Below, one piece after another: positions 45,331-54,365 of a DNA stretch of 64,000 nucleotides; position 1 is the stretch's first letter, and each line of letters starts with the position of its first letter. The stretch covers positions 8,422,001 to 8,486,000 of the forward strand of contig NZ_JAUSYQ010000002.1 in the NCBI RefSeq assembly GCF_030816965.1, written 5' to 3'. This stretch comes from Streptomyces canus. GTDB taxonomy: Bacteria > Actinomycetota > Actinomycetes > Streptomycetales > Streptomycetaceae. Made by a program: the position numbers and the translations under genes. The notes beneath the pieces are model-generated. The model made no database searches. It was not told where the DNA came from and was given only the letters and a program-made list of their open reading frames with translations.

Positions 45331-46281
45331 CTAGTCGCCGCGGCGCTGCACGAGGCGCCAGTTGATGATCGAGAAGAGGACCACGACGAGGAAGATGCCC
45401 CACGCCACCGCGGCGCCGTACCCGAAGTCGTTGTTGTCGAAGGTCTGCTGGAAGAAGTAGAGGACCATCGTCTGGCCCGAGTGGCCGGGTCCGCCCGCGA
45501 ACGTCGAGTCGTTGGACGAGGTCTGGAGCAGGACCTGCGGTTCGGAGAAGCTCTGCAGACCCGTGACCGTCGAGACGACGAGCACGAACAGCAGCGTGGG
45601 CCGCAGCAGCGGGAGCGTGATCCGGAAGAAGGTCTGGATCGGACCGGCGCCGTCCATGCGCGCCGCCTCGTACAGCTCCCCCGGGACGGTCTGCAGGCCG
45701 GCGAGGAAGATGATGGCGTTGTAGCCGGTCCACTGCCAGGTCATCAGGGCGGCGATGGTGACCTTGATGCCCCAGGGCGTGTTCAGCCAGGCCACCTGGT
45801 CGATGCCCACCGAGTGCAGGACGGCGTTCACCACGCCGCTGTTGGTGGAGAAGATCGAGCCGAAGACGATCGCGATGGCGACGACCGAGGTGACGTTCGG
45901 CAGGAAGTACGCGACGCGGTACAGACCCTTGAACCGGACCGCGGAGTTGAGCATCACGGCCGTGACCATCGCCAGGAAGATCATGGGGAAGGTGGCCAGC
46001 GCCCAGATGATGATCGTGTTCCCGATCGAGTTCCAGAAGTCGCTGTCGCTCAGCAGGTACTGGTACTGCGAGAGACCGGCCCACTCCATCGAGCCGAGGC
46101 CGTCCCAGCGGTGGAAGGACAGGTAGAGCGAGAAGCCGACCGGGAACAGGCCGAAGCCGAGGAAGATCAGATAGAAGGGGGAGATCGCGGCGTAGAGGTG
46201 CCAGTACTTGCGCAGGCCCTTCTTGGGCCGCGTGGGCGAGGGCTGCACCACCGCGGGCGGAGTCTGCTCGAGGACGGCCAT
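45331..46281 (-). CDS. ABC sugar transporter permease (MalF-type)
   Basis: 316 aa from the ATG at 46281, which shares one base with the stop of the binding-protein gene. Six membrane segments; the first (YAAISPFYLIFLGFGLFPVG) opens the typical MalF/UgpA pattern, and the EAA loop is LYEAARMDGAGPIQTFFRIT then LPLLRPTLLF. Fourteen bases separate it from the second permease. Imports an oligosaccharide delivered by the lipoprotein. Confidence 0.93.
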   Translation of the reverse strand: MAVLEQTPPAVVQPSPTRPKKGLRKYWHLYAAISPFYLIFLGFGLFPVGFSLYLSFHRWDGLGSMEWAGLSQYQYLLSDSDFWNSIGNTIIIWALATFPMIFLAMVTAVMLNSAVRFKGLYRVAYFLPNVTSVVAIAIVFGSIFSTNSGVVNAVLHSVGIDQVAWLNTPWGIKVTIAALMTWQWTGYNAIIFLAGLQTVPGELYEAARMDGAGPIQTFFRITLPLLRPTLLFVLVVSTVTGLQSFSEPQVLLQTSSNDSTFAGGPGHSGQTMVLYFFQQTFDNNDFGYGAAVAWGIFLVVVLFSIINWRLVQRRGD

Positions 46282-47576
46282 CAGTAGCTCACCCCCAGGT
46301 GCTTCGCTATGCGACGGCACTTGCTCATGGCGTCACTCCAGGCCTTCTCGGGGTCCTTGCCGAGGACGCCGACGTTCTTGATCTCGTCCTTGATGGGCTG
46401 CCCGAGCGCGACGTCGAACGGACTGTTGTAGGCGACCACGATCTTCTGCGCGGCCGGCCCGAAGATGTCGGTCGTGACCTGGCCGCCGAAGTACGGGTCG
46501 GGCTCCCGCATCTGCTTGAGGCCGTACGAGGCGGGCGTGGAGGGGAAGAGGCCCGCGTCGACGTAACCCTGCGCCTGGTTGGACGCGTCGAGGATCCAGG
46601 CGATGATCTGGAAGGCCTGCTCGGGCTCCCGGCACGCCTTGGTGATCGACAGGAACGATCCGCCGTTGTTGGCGGGCCGCACCGGCATCTGGGCGACCCG
46701 GTACCTGCCCTTGGCCTTCGGCACCCCGTTCTTGATGTCGAAGGCCGCCCAGGAGGCGCCCAGTTCACTGGGCAGCTTGCCGTCCTGCTTGGCCGACAGC
46801 TGGTCCGGGGTGCCGCTCACGAGGTCGGAGACGATCCCGCGACGCTTGGCCTCCACGGCGAGCGCCCAGGCGTTGCGTACGTGCTCCTGGTCGCCGATGA
46901 AGTGGCGGTCCTTGTCGACGTACCGCTTGGAGCCCTGCTGTACGACGTTCTCGAACACGGAGTTGACGTCGGTGAGGAGCATGGTCCCCGGGATCCGTTT
47001 CCTGAGCTGCTCACCCGCGGCGAAGTAGTTCTCCCAGGTGTTCAGCTCCTTGGACACGTCGTCCGGTTCGTACGGCAGCCCCGCCTTGCGGAAGATCTCG
47101 TACTGGTAGAAGTGCCCGACCGGTCCGCAGTCGATCGGGAAGCCGACCATCGTGCCGTCGTCGGCGATGCCCTGGTCCCACTTCCAGGACAGGTACTGGC
47201 TCTTGTACTTCTCCGCGCCCAGCGTCCGCAGGTCGATGAACTGGTCCGCGTTCGGCAGGTAGGCGGCCATGTCCTCGCCCTTGAGCCCCGCGATGTCGGG
47301 GATGTGGGCCCGGCCGGTGATGGTGGTGATGAGCTTGGAGCGGTACTGGCCGCCGATCTGGATGGCGTCCAGGCTCACGGAACTGCCGTAGCGGGCTTTG
47401 GCGTTCTTCACGACGGTGTCGCTCAGACCGCCGCTCCAGTACCACAGGACCATGTTCCGGCCGGTCGAACCGGTCGGAACGGCGCAGCCGGTGGCCAGGC
47501 CGCCGAGTGCCGTGGCGGCTGTACCGCCCAGGCCCGCGCGGAGCAGGCCTCTTCGTGAGAGCCGCACAGCTCCCAC
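46281..47576 (-). CDS. Sugar-binding lipoprotein of the ABC importer (Tat type)
   Basis: 431 aa. Twin-arginine signal SRRGLLRAGLGG at residues 7-18 and a lipobox ending in Cys31 (LATGC), so a folded lipoprotein anchored outside. Family 1 solute-binding fold: NMVLWYWSGGLSDTVVK, GFPIDCGPVGHFYQYEIF then RKAGLPYEPDDV, and GGSFLSITKACREPEQAFQI. Start GTG at 47576; a second GTG three codons later is possible. The aromatic-rich sequence fits an oligosaccharide ligand. It follows the PfkB gene by 58 bases. Confidence 0.9.
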   Translation of the reverse strand: MGAVRLSRRGLLRAGLGGTAATALGGLATGCAVPTGSTGRNMVLWYWSGGLSDTVVKNAKARYGSSVSLDAIQIGGQYRSKLITTITGRAHIPDIAGLKGEDMAAYLPNADQFIDLRTLGAEKYKSQYLSWKWDQGIADDGTMVGFPIDCGPVGHFYQYEIFRKAGLPYEPDDVSKELNTWENYFAAGEQLRKRIPGTMLLTDVNSVFENVVQQGSKRYVDKDRHFIGDQEHVRNAWALAVEAKRRGIVSDLVSGTPDQLSAKQDGKLPSELGASWAAFDIKNGVPKAKGRYRVAQMPVRPANNGGSFLSITKACREPEQAFQIIAWILDASNQAQGYVDAGLFPSTPASYGLKQMREPDPYFGGQVTTDIFGPAAQKIVVAYNSPFDVALGQPIKDEIKNVGVLGKDPEKAWSDAMSKCRRIAKHLGVSY

Positions 47577-47634
47577 CGCCTTTCGGATCTTTTCGGGACG
47601 TGCATTCGGGGGGCTTGCGGGGGGAGTCGCGCGG

Positions 47635-48792
47635 TCAGTGCTGCCGTGCGGTGTCGGGTGGGGCGACGGGGGAGTGCGCGGACTGTGGGGTGTCCGGGGA
47701 GATCGGGGCGTGCTCGGCCGACGGGGTCTTCGGGGCGGCCGGAGCGTGCTCGGCCCCTGCGACCGGCGCGAACGGTGCCGGCCGGGCCGGCGGTGTGACC
47801 GGCGCGTGGTGGACCGGTGGGCCCACGTCCGCCGGGATCCGGTCGGCCAGGAATCCGTACGCCCGCTTCAGGCCGGGGTCCGTCAGCGAGCGCCACCACC
47901 GGTCCACTCCGTACCAGCCCGGGGCGGCCAGGGCCCCGCCGTGATGCCGTACGGAAAGACCCGCGGCGAGGACGGCGAACCGCAGCCGTTCCTCCAGCGG
48001 CCAGCCGCCCAGCGAGGCGGCGACGAAGCCGGCGCCGAAGACGTCTCCTGCGCCCGTGGCGTCGAGGACGTCGACGGCCAGGGCCGGCACCTCCGCGTAC
48101 TCGCCGGTGATCTGGTCGACGGCGACCGCGCCGTCCCCGCCCCGCGTGACCACGGCCACCGGCACCAGCTCGGAGAGTGTGCCGAGGGCCGCGACCGCGC
48201 TGTCGGTGCGGGTGTAGGCCATCGCCTCCGTCTCGTTGGGGAGGAAGGCATGGCACAGGGCCAGCTGGTCGAGCAGATCGGTGGACCACACCTGGGTGGG
48301 GTCCCAGCCGACGTCCGCGTAGATCTGCGTGCCGTTCGCGGCGGCCTTGGAGAGCCAGGCGCGCGGCTCGGACTCCAGGTGCACCAGGGCCGTGCGCGCC
48401 TCGGGCGGGTCGCCCACGAGCGCGTCCTGGGAGTACGGCGGTTCCTGGCCGTGGGTGACCAGCGCCCGGTCCTCACCGTGGGCGAGCGCGACGGTGACGG
48501 GGGTGTGCCAGCCGTCCGCGACCCGTGAGAGCGAGAGGTCGACACCTTCCTGGCCCGCGAGGATCTCCTGGCAGTAGGTGCCGTAGAAGTCGTCGCCGAA
48601 GACCGTGGCCAGGGAGGTGCGCAGGCCGAAGCGGGACGCGGCGACCGCCAGGTTGGCGATGCCGCCGGGGCCGCAGCCCATGCCGCCCGTCCAGATCTCC
48701 TCGCCCGGCGTCGGCGGCTTTCCCAGACCCGTCAGGACGAGGTCGTAGAAGAGCAGCCCGGTCAGCAGCACCTCGGGCCGGTCGTCGTCCAC
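47635..48792 (-). CDS. PfkB-family carbohydrate kinase with Pro/Ala-rich tail
   Basis: 385 aa from a GTG at 48792 with GAGAGG seven bases upstream; an ATG at 48807 is the alternative. Ribokinase fold: GGMGCGPGGIANLAVAASRF, the anion-hole/catalytic motif DATGAGDVFGAGFVAASLGG, and LVTHGQEPPYS. Phosphorylates a monosaccharide in the cytoplasm. The C-terminal about 65 residues (after DRIPADVGPP) are low-complexity Pro-Ala-His with repeated EHAP, HAPV and SPDTP-like units, not part of the kinase fold. First gene of the minus-strand sugar operon, divergent from the DeoR gene. Confidence 0.85.
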   Translation of the reverse strand: MDDDRPEVLLTGLLFYDLVLTGLGKPPTPGEEIWTGGMGCGPGGIANLAVAASRFGLRTSLATVFGDDFYGTYCQEILAGQEGVDLSLSRVADGWHTPVTVALAHGEDRALVTHGQEPPYSQDALVGDPPEARTALVHLESEPRAWLSKAAANGTQIYADVGWDPTQVWSTDLLDQLALCHAFLPNETEAMAYTRTDSAVAALGTLSELVPVAVVTRGGDGAVAVDQITGEYAEVPALAVDVLDATGAGDVFGAGFVAASLGGWPLEERLRFAVLAAGLSVRHHGGALAAPGWYGVDRWWRSLTDPGLKRAYGFLADRIPADVGPPVHHAPVTPPARPAPFAPVAGAEHAPAAPKTPSAEHAPISPDTPQSAHSPVAPPDTARQH

Positions 48793-48811
48793 GTGAGCGC
48801 CTCTCATCAAA

Positions 48812-48907
48812 ACTCGTCAATTTCGATGACGGGAATCGTGCGCCGCTCGGCGACATTGGTCAATACCTAAGCAGAACTGAGCATGGAAATGATTGAAGAT
48901 GACGAGT
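48812..48907. promoter_or_regulatory. Divergent promoter region with inverted half-sites, DeoR operator candidate
   Basis: ACTCGTCA (48812-48819) and its exact complement TGACGAGT (48900-48907) face each other across 80 bases, one near each gene start. The first also pairs locally with TGACG at 48827-48831. Two distant sites fit DeoR-type regulators, which often loop DNA between widely spaced operators. Confidence 0.5.
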
Positions 48908-49684
48908 AGTGTTCACGGCGTGCTGGCTGAACGACGACACCAACTCATCCTGCGGGCCCTGCGCTCAGGCGGCCCCGCGGCCGTGACGGATCTCTCCGAG
49001 CAACTCGGTGTGAGCCCCGCCACCATCCGGCGTGACCTCGTCAAGCTGGAGGAGGACGGGCTGCTCACCCGGGTCCATGGCGGCGCGCGCGCCGAGGAGG
49101 GCGACCAGCCCTTCGCCGAGGTCGCCGAGGTCCGGGTGGCGGAGAAGGACGCCATAGCCGCCCGGGCGGCCGCGCTGGTCGCCGACGGCCAGTCCGTGCT
49201 GCTCGACATCGGCACCACCGCCTACCGCCTGGCCCGGCAGCTGCACGGCCGCCGGCTCACCGTGATCACCAGCAACCTGGTGGTCTACGAGGAGCTCGCC
49301 GACGACGAGGGCATCGAGCTGGTGCTGCTCGGCGGCATGGTCCGCCGCGAGTACCGCTCCCTGGTCGGTTTCCTCACCGAGGACAACCTCCGCCAGCTGC
49401 ACGCCGACTGGCTCTTCCTCGGCACCAGTGGAGTGCGCCCCGGTGGGCAGGTGATGGACACGACGGTCGTCGAGGTGCCGGTCAAACGGGCCATGATCAA
49501 GGCGAGCGACAAGACCGTCCTGCTCGCCGACACGGCCAAGTTCCCGGGCACGGGCATGGCGAAGGTCTGCGGCCCGGAGGACCTGGACGTGGTGGTGACA
49601 AACGCGCCGGTCGACGCGGCGACCCGCTCCTCCCTGGAGGAGGCGGGCGTCGAGGTGATCCTGGCAGGAAAGGTACAAGCTTGA
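48899..49684 (+). CDS. DeoR-family sugar-responsive repressor
   Basis: 261 aa from the ATG at 48899; a TTG at 48893 and a GTG at 48920 are alternatives, and no strong ribosome site helps choose. N-terminal winged helix: VTDLSEQLGVSPATIRRDLV followed by KLEEDGLLTRVHGGA, the exact DeoR signature. C-terminal DeoRC sensor domain: SVLLDIGTTAYRLARQL, VITSNLVVYEEL, LVLLGGMVRREYRSLVG, LFLGTSGV and LLADTAKFPG. Senses a phosphorylated sugar, plausibly the product of the adjacent PfkB kinase, and would control both arms of the locus. Confidence 0.9.
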   Translation: MTSSVHGVLAERRHQLILRALRSGGPAAVTDLSEQLGVSPATIRRDLVKLEEDGLLTRVHGGARAEEGDQPFAEVAEVRVAEKDAIAARAAALVADGQSVLLDIGTTAYRLARQLHGRRLTVITSNLVVYEELADDEGIELVLLGGMVRREYRSLVGFLTEDNLRQLHADWLFLGTSGVRPGGQVMDTTVVEVPVKRAMIKASDKTVLLADTAKFPGTGMAKVCGPEDLDVVVTNAPVDAATRSSLEEAGVEVILAGKVQA

Positions 49685-49898
49685 ATCCCCGCTCCCGGAA
49701 TCGAAGGAGATTCCTGGCTCACGCCGCTCGACCGCTCAGTGGGCGACCGGGTCGTACGCGAGCGACACCGGCCGGGTCGACGCCGGCCCGGGTCCTCGGA
49801 GCAAGTGCAAGGAGGCAGCGCGTGACGGGTTCTCGCGACGCGCTGTCCGGAGATGATTCGTCCCAGCCTGAACGCCGGGGCATTTTTGGAGGAACCCG

Positions 49899-51236
49899 GT
49901 GAAACTGACCATTCTTGGCGGCGGCGGCTTCCGGGTCCCGCTCGTGTACGGCGCGCTGCTGACGGACCGCGCCGAGGGCAGGGTCACCGAGGTCGTCCTG
50001 CACGACCTGGACGCCGGCCGGCTCTCCGCGGTCGGCCGGGTCCTCGCCGAACAGGCGGCCGCCGTCCCCGACGCCCCCACGGTGACCACCACGACCGACC
50101 TCGACGAGGCTCTGCGCGGCGCCGACTTCATCTTCTCGGCGATCCGCGTCGGCGGCCTGGAGGGTCGTGCCGACGACGAGCGGGTGGCCCTCGCGGAGGG
50201 CGTCCTCGGCCAGGAGACCGTCGGCGCGGGCGGCATCGCCTACGGTCTGCGCACGGTCCCGGTGGCCGTGGACATCGCCCGGCGCGTGGCCCGCCTCGCC
50301 CCCGACGCGTGGGTCATCAACTTCACCAACCCGGCGGGCCTGGTCACCGAGGCCATGTCCCGTCACCTCGGTGACCGTGTCATCGGCATCTGCGACTCCC
50401 CGGTCGGCCTCGGCCGCCGTATCGCGCGCGTGCTGGGCGCCAACCCCGACGAGGCGTGGATCGACTACGTCGGCCTCAACCACCTCGGCTGGGTCCGCGG
50501 TCTGAAGATCGCCGGCCGGGACGAGCTGCCCCGCCTGCTCGCCGACCCCGACCTGCTCGGCTCCTTCGAGGAGGGCAAGCTCTTCGGCGTCGACTGGCTC
50601 CAGTCCCTCGGCGCGATCCCCAACGAGTACCTGCACTACTACTACTTCAACCGCGAGGCCGTCCGCGCCTACCAGCACGCCGAGAAGACCCGCGGTGCCT
50701 TCCTCGCCGACCAGCAGGCGCGGTTCTACGACGAGGTCGGCGCCCCCGGCGCCAAGGCGCTGGAGGTCTGGGACCGCACGCGTGCCGAGCGCGAGGCCAC
50801 CTACATGTCCGAGAACCGGGAGACGGCCGGCGCCGGAGAACGCGACGCCGACGATCTCTCCGGCGGCTACGAGAAGGTCGCCCTCGCCCTCATGCGGGCC
50901 ATCGCCCGCGACGAGCGCACCACCCTGATCCTCAATGTCCGCAACCAGGGCACGCTCTCCGTGCTCGACCACGATGCCGTCATCGAGGTGCCCTGCCTCG
51001 TCGGCGCCAACGGTGCCCATCCGGTCTCCGTCGCACCGCTGCCCGACCACGCCACCGGACTGGTCTGCTCGGTCAAGGCGGTCGAGCGGGAGGTGCTGGC
51101 CGCCGCCGGGTCCGCCTCGCGCGCGACCGCGGTGAAGGCCTTCGCGCTGCACCCGCTGGTCGACTCCGTCAATGTCGCCCGCAAGCTGGTCGAGGGCTAC
51201 ACCTCGGTGCATCCCGGGCTCGCGTACCTTAAGTAG
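49899..51236 (+). CDS. GH4 NAD/Mn-dependent glycosidase (6-phospho-beta-glucosidase-like)
   Basis: 445 aa, GTG with TTGGAGGA upstream. GH4 enzymes need NAD and a divalent metal and act by oxidation and elimination. Coenzyme motif LTILGGGGFRVPLV at the N-terminus. Metal ligands Cys165 in GICDSPVGL and His195 in VGLNHLGWVR; YVGLNHLG and INFTNPAGLVTEA are family markers. The Cys motif reads CDSP rather than CNVP (6-phospho-beta-glucosidases), CDMP (6-phospho-alpha-glucosidases) or CH- motifs (non-phospho), so the substrate class is uncertain. No phosphotransferase genes are present, so a phosphosugar would need to come from a kinase or phosphorylated glycan. Confidence 0.88.
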   Translation: MKLTILGGGGFRVPLVYGALLTDRAEGRVTEVVLHDLDAGRLSAVGRVLAEQAAAVPDAPTVTTTTDLDEALRGADFIFSAIRVGGLEGRADDERVALAEGVLGQETVGAGGIAYGLRTVPVAVDIARRVARLAPDAWVINFTNPAGLVTEAMSRHLGDRVIGICDSPVGLGRRIARVLGANPDEAWIDYVGLNHLGWVRGLKIAGRDELPRLLADPDLLGSFEEGKLFGVDWLQSLGAIPNEYLHYYYFNREAVRAYQHAEKTRGAFLADQQARFYDEVGAPGAKALEVWDRTRAEREATYMSENRETAGAGERDADDLSGGYEKVALALMRAIARDERTTLILNVRNQGTLSVLDHDAVIEVPCLVGANGAHPVSVAPLPDHATGLVCSVKAVEREVLAAAGSASRATAVKAFALHPLVDSVNVARKLVEGYTSVHPGLAYLK

Positions 51237-51249
51237 CGTCCGGTTCTTA

Positions 51250-51261
51250 GAAAGCGCTTTC
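51250..51261. promoter_or_regulatory. LacI-type palindrome GAAAGCGCTTTC upstream of the mannosidase gene
   Basis: A perfect 12-bp palindrome centred on GC, 13 bases after the GH4 stop and 53 bases before the GH38 start. It resembles LacI/GalR-family operators in actinobacteria. It suggests separate control of the GH38-GH29 pair. Confidence 0.6.
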
Positions 51262-51313
51262 CCCTCGCCTGTCGGCCCCACCAGCTCGCTCTCTCCCTCC
51301 CTGGAGACCCTTC

Positions 51314-54300
51314 ATGCACGACGAACGCCGCCGCATCGAGGAGCGCGTCCAGCGCGCCCACGACCAGCGCATCAAGCCCGCGATCTACGCGGCCACCGTC
51401 CCCTTCGAGGTCGAGGCCTGGCAGGCGCCGGGCGAGCCGGTCTCCTTCGAGGAGGCCGCGGCCGCCCGCTACACGCCCTTCGCGATGGACACCCCGTGGG
51501 GCCCGCCCTGGGGCACCACCTGGTTCCGGATGCGCGGCCGGGTGCCCTCCGAGTGGGCCGGACAGCGCGTCGAGGCGGTCATCGACCTCGGCTTCGTCGG
51601 CGACTGGCCCGGCAACCAGGCCGAGGCCCTGGTCCACCTCGCCGACGGCCGCCCCCTGAAGGCCGTCAACCCGCTCAACCAGTACGTCCCCATCGCCAAC
51701 CCGGCGAACGGCGGCGAGGAGATCGACTACCTGGTCGAGGCCGCCTCCAACCCGGACATCCTCAAGGACAACTTCTCGAAGGTCACGCCGATGGGCGACA
51801 AGCTCACGGCCGGCTCCGCGCCCCTCTACACCTTCCAGCGCGCCGACCTCGCCGTCCTCGACGAGGAGGTCTTCCACCTCGACCTGGACCTCCAGGTGCT
51901 GCGCGAGCTCATGGTCCACCTCGCCGAGCACGAGCCCCGCCGCCACGAGATCCTGCACGCCCTGGACCGGGCCATGGACGCCCTCGACCTGGACGACGTC
52001 TCCGGCAGCGCGGCGGCGGTCCGCGAGGTCCTCGCGCCCGTGCTGGCCAAGCCGGCCAACGCCAGCGCCCACACGATCTCCGGTGTCGGCCACGCCCACA
52101 TCGACTCCGCCTGGCTCTGGCCCATCCGCGAGACCAAGCGCAAGACGTCCCGCACCTTCTCCAACGTCACCGCGCTCGCCGACGAGTACGACGACTTCAT
52201 CTTCGCCTGCTCCCAGGCCCAGCAGTACGAATGGGTCCGCGACCACTACCCGCACGTCTGGGCCCGCATCCAGGAGTCCGTGAAGAAGGGCCAGTGGGCG
52301 CCGGTCGGCGGCATGTGGGTCGAGGCCGACGGCAACCTGCCCGGCGGCGAGGCCATCGCCCGCCAGCTCATCCACGGCAAGCGGTTCTTCATCGAGCACT
52401 TCGGCGTCGAGACCAAGGGCGTCTGGCTGCCGGACTCCTTCGGCTACACCGCCGCCTACCCGCAGCTCGCCAAGCTGGCCGGCAACGACTGGTTCCTCAC
52501 CCAGAAGATCTCCTGGAACCAGACCAACAAGTTCCCCCACCACACCTTCTGGTGGGAGGGCATCGACGGCACCCGGATCTTCACCCACTTCCCGCCGGTC
52601 GACACCTACAACGCCCGCTTCAGCGGCGAGGAGATGGACCGCGCGGTCCGCAACTACAACGAGAAGGGCGGCGGTACGCGCTCCCTGGCCCCCTTCGGCT
52701 GGGGCGACGGCGGTGGCGGCCCCACCCGCGAGATCATGGAGCGGGCCCGGCGCCTCGCCGATTTGGAGGGCTCGCCCAAGGTCGTCGTCGAGCACCCCGA
52801 CGAGTTCTTCGCCAAGGCCCGCGAGGAGTACCCCGACGCCCCGGTCTGGGTCGGCGAGCTCTACCTCGAGCTGCACCGCGCCACCTACACCTCGCAGGCC
52901 CGCACCAAGCAGGGCAACCGGCGCTCCGAGCACCGGCTGCGCGAGGCCGAGCTGTGGGCGACGACGGCCGCGCTGCACGCGCCGGGCTACTCCTACCCGT
53001 ACGAGAAGCTCGACCGGCTGTGGAAGACGGTCCTGCTCCACCAGTTCCACGACATCCTGCCGGGCTCCTCGATCGCCTGGGTGCACCGCGAGGCGGAGGC
53101 CGAATACGCCCGCGTGGCCGCGGAGCTGGAGGCGCTGACCGCCGAGGCGGTGGCCGCACTGGGCGCCGGTGGCACCCGGGTCTTCAACACCAGCCCGTTC
53201 GACCGTTCCGAGGTGGTCCGCACGGGTGATCAGGCTCTGGCCTACGTCGAGGTGCCCGCGAACGGCAGCGCGCCGCTGGCCGACGCCGAGCCCGAGCAGC
53301 CGGTCCGTGTCTCCGGTCGCGTCCTCGACAACGGTCTGGTGCGGGTGGAGGTGGCGGAGGACGGCACGCTGTCGTCCGTCCTGGATCTGCGGGCCGGCCG
53401 GGAGGTGCTGGGCGACAAGGGCAACCTGCTCCGTCTGCACACCGACCTCCCGAACTACTGGGACGCCTGGGACATCGACAAGCACTACAACAACCGGTAC
53501 ACCGATCTCCTGGAGCCCACGTCGGTCGAGGTCGTCTCGGAGGACCCGCTGCTGGGCGCGATCCGTGTGACGCGGTCCTTCGGCAAGGGCTCGTCGATCA
53601 CCCAGACCATCACCCTGCGCGCCGGTAGCCCCCGGATCGACTTCGAGACCGAGATCGACTGGCACGAGGCCGAGAAGATCCTCAAGGCCGCCTTCCCGGT
53701 GGACGTCCGGGCCGCGCACTCCTCCGCGGAGATCCAGTTCGGCCACGTCCAGCGGCCCACGCACACCAACACCAGCTGGGAGGCGGCCCGCTTCGAGGTC
53801 TCCGGCCACCGCTGGGTGCACGTCGGCGAACCGGGCTACGGGGTCGCCGTGCTGAACGACTCCACCTACGGTCACGACGTCTCCCGTACGGTCCGAGAGG
53901 ACGGCGGTACGACGACCACGGTCCGGCTCAGCCTGGTCCGCGCCCCGCGCATCCCGGACCCGGAGGCCGACCAGGGCACACACCGCTTCACCTACTCGCT
54001 GCTGCCCGGCGCGAGCATCGAGGACACCGTCGCCGAGGGCTACTCCCTCAACCTCCCGCTCCGGGTGGCGGACGCGGCCGGTGCCCCCGAGCCGGTCGTC
54101 TCGGTCGACGGCGAAGGCGTGACCGTCGAGGCGGTCAAGCTCGCCGACGACGGGTCCGGTGACGTGGTGGTCCGGCTGTACGAGTCGGGCGGCGGTCGCG
54201 CCCGGGGCGTGCTGCGCACCGGCTTCCCGCTCGCCGGCGCCCAGGTCACCGACCTGTTGGAGCGCCCGCTGGAGGACGAGACGGCCGAGGTCGCCGACGG

Positions 54301-54361
54301 CGGCGTGCCGGTCTCGCTGCGGCCGTTCCAGGTGCTGACGCTCCGCCTGCGGAGGGGGTGA
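51314..54361 (+). CDS. Alpha-mannosidase, GH38
   Basis: 1015 aa, full length, no signal peptide. N-terminal domain binds a zinc-dependent active site: GVGHAHIDSAWLWPIRETKR (about residues 257-276, His and Asp zinc ligands) and nucleophile Asp374 in WLPDSFGYTAAYPQL. HQFHDILPGSSIAWVH is the conserved stretch with a further zinc His. The C-terminal half is beta-sandwich (GH38C). The family trims alpha-mannose from N-glycan-like or mannan oligosaccharides; cytosolic bacterial forms work after import. The next gene is a fucosidase. The antisense open frame of 1075 codons is a composition artefact. Confidence 0.95.
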   Translation: MHDERRRIEERVQRAHDQRIKPAIYAATVPFEVEAWQAPGEPVSFEEAAAARYTPFAMDTPWGPPWGTTWFRMRGRVPSEWAGQRVEAVIDLGFVGDWPGNQAEALVHLADGRPLKAVNPLNQYVPIANPANGGEEIDYLVEAASNPDILKDNFSKVTPMGDKLTAGSAPLYTFQRADLAVLDEEVFHLDLDLQVLRELMVHLAEHEPRRHEILHALDRAMDALDLDDVSGSAAAVREVLAPVLAKPANASAHTISGVGHAHIDSAWLWPIRETKRKTSRTFSNVTALADEYDDFIFACSQAQQYEWVRDHYPHVWARIQESVKKGQWAPVGGMWVEADGNLPGGEAIARQLIHGKRFFIEHFGVETKGVWLPDSFGYTAAYPQLAKLAGNDWFLTQKISWNQTNKFPHHTFWWEGIDGTRIFTHFPPVDTYNARFSGEEMDRAVRNYNEKGGGTRSLAPFGWGDGGGGPTREIMERARRLADLEGSPKVVVEHPDEFFAKAREEYPDAPVWVGELYLELHRATYTSQARTKQGNRRSEHRLREAELWATTAALHAPGYSYPYEKLDRLWKTVLLHQFHDILPGSSIAWVHREAEAEYARVAAELEALTAEAVAALGAGGTRVFNTSPFDRSEVVRTGDQALAYVEVPANGSAPLADAEPEQPVRVSGRVLDNGLVRVEVAEDGTLSSVLDLRAGREVLGDKGNLLRLHTDLPNYWDAWDIDKHYNNRYTDLLEPTSVEVVSEDPLLGAIRVTRSFGKGSSITQTITLRAGSPRIDFETEIDWHEAEKILKAAFPVDVRAAHSSAEIQFGHVQRPTHTNTSWEAARFEVSGHRWVHVGEPGYGVAVLNDSTYGHDVSRTVREDGGTTTTVRLSLVRAPRIPDPEADQGTHRFTYSLLPGASIEDTVAEGYSLNLPLRVADAAGAPEPVVSVDGEGVTVEAVKLADDGSGDVVVRLYESGGGRARGVLRTGFPLAGAQVTDLLERPLEDETAEVADGGVPVSLRPFQVLTLRLRRG

Positions 54362-54365
54362 CCCC

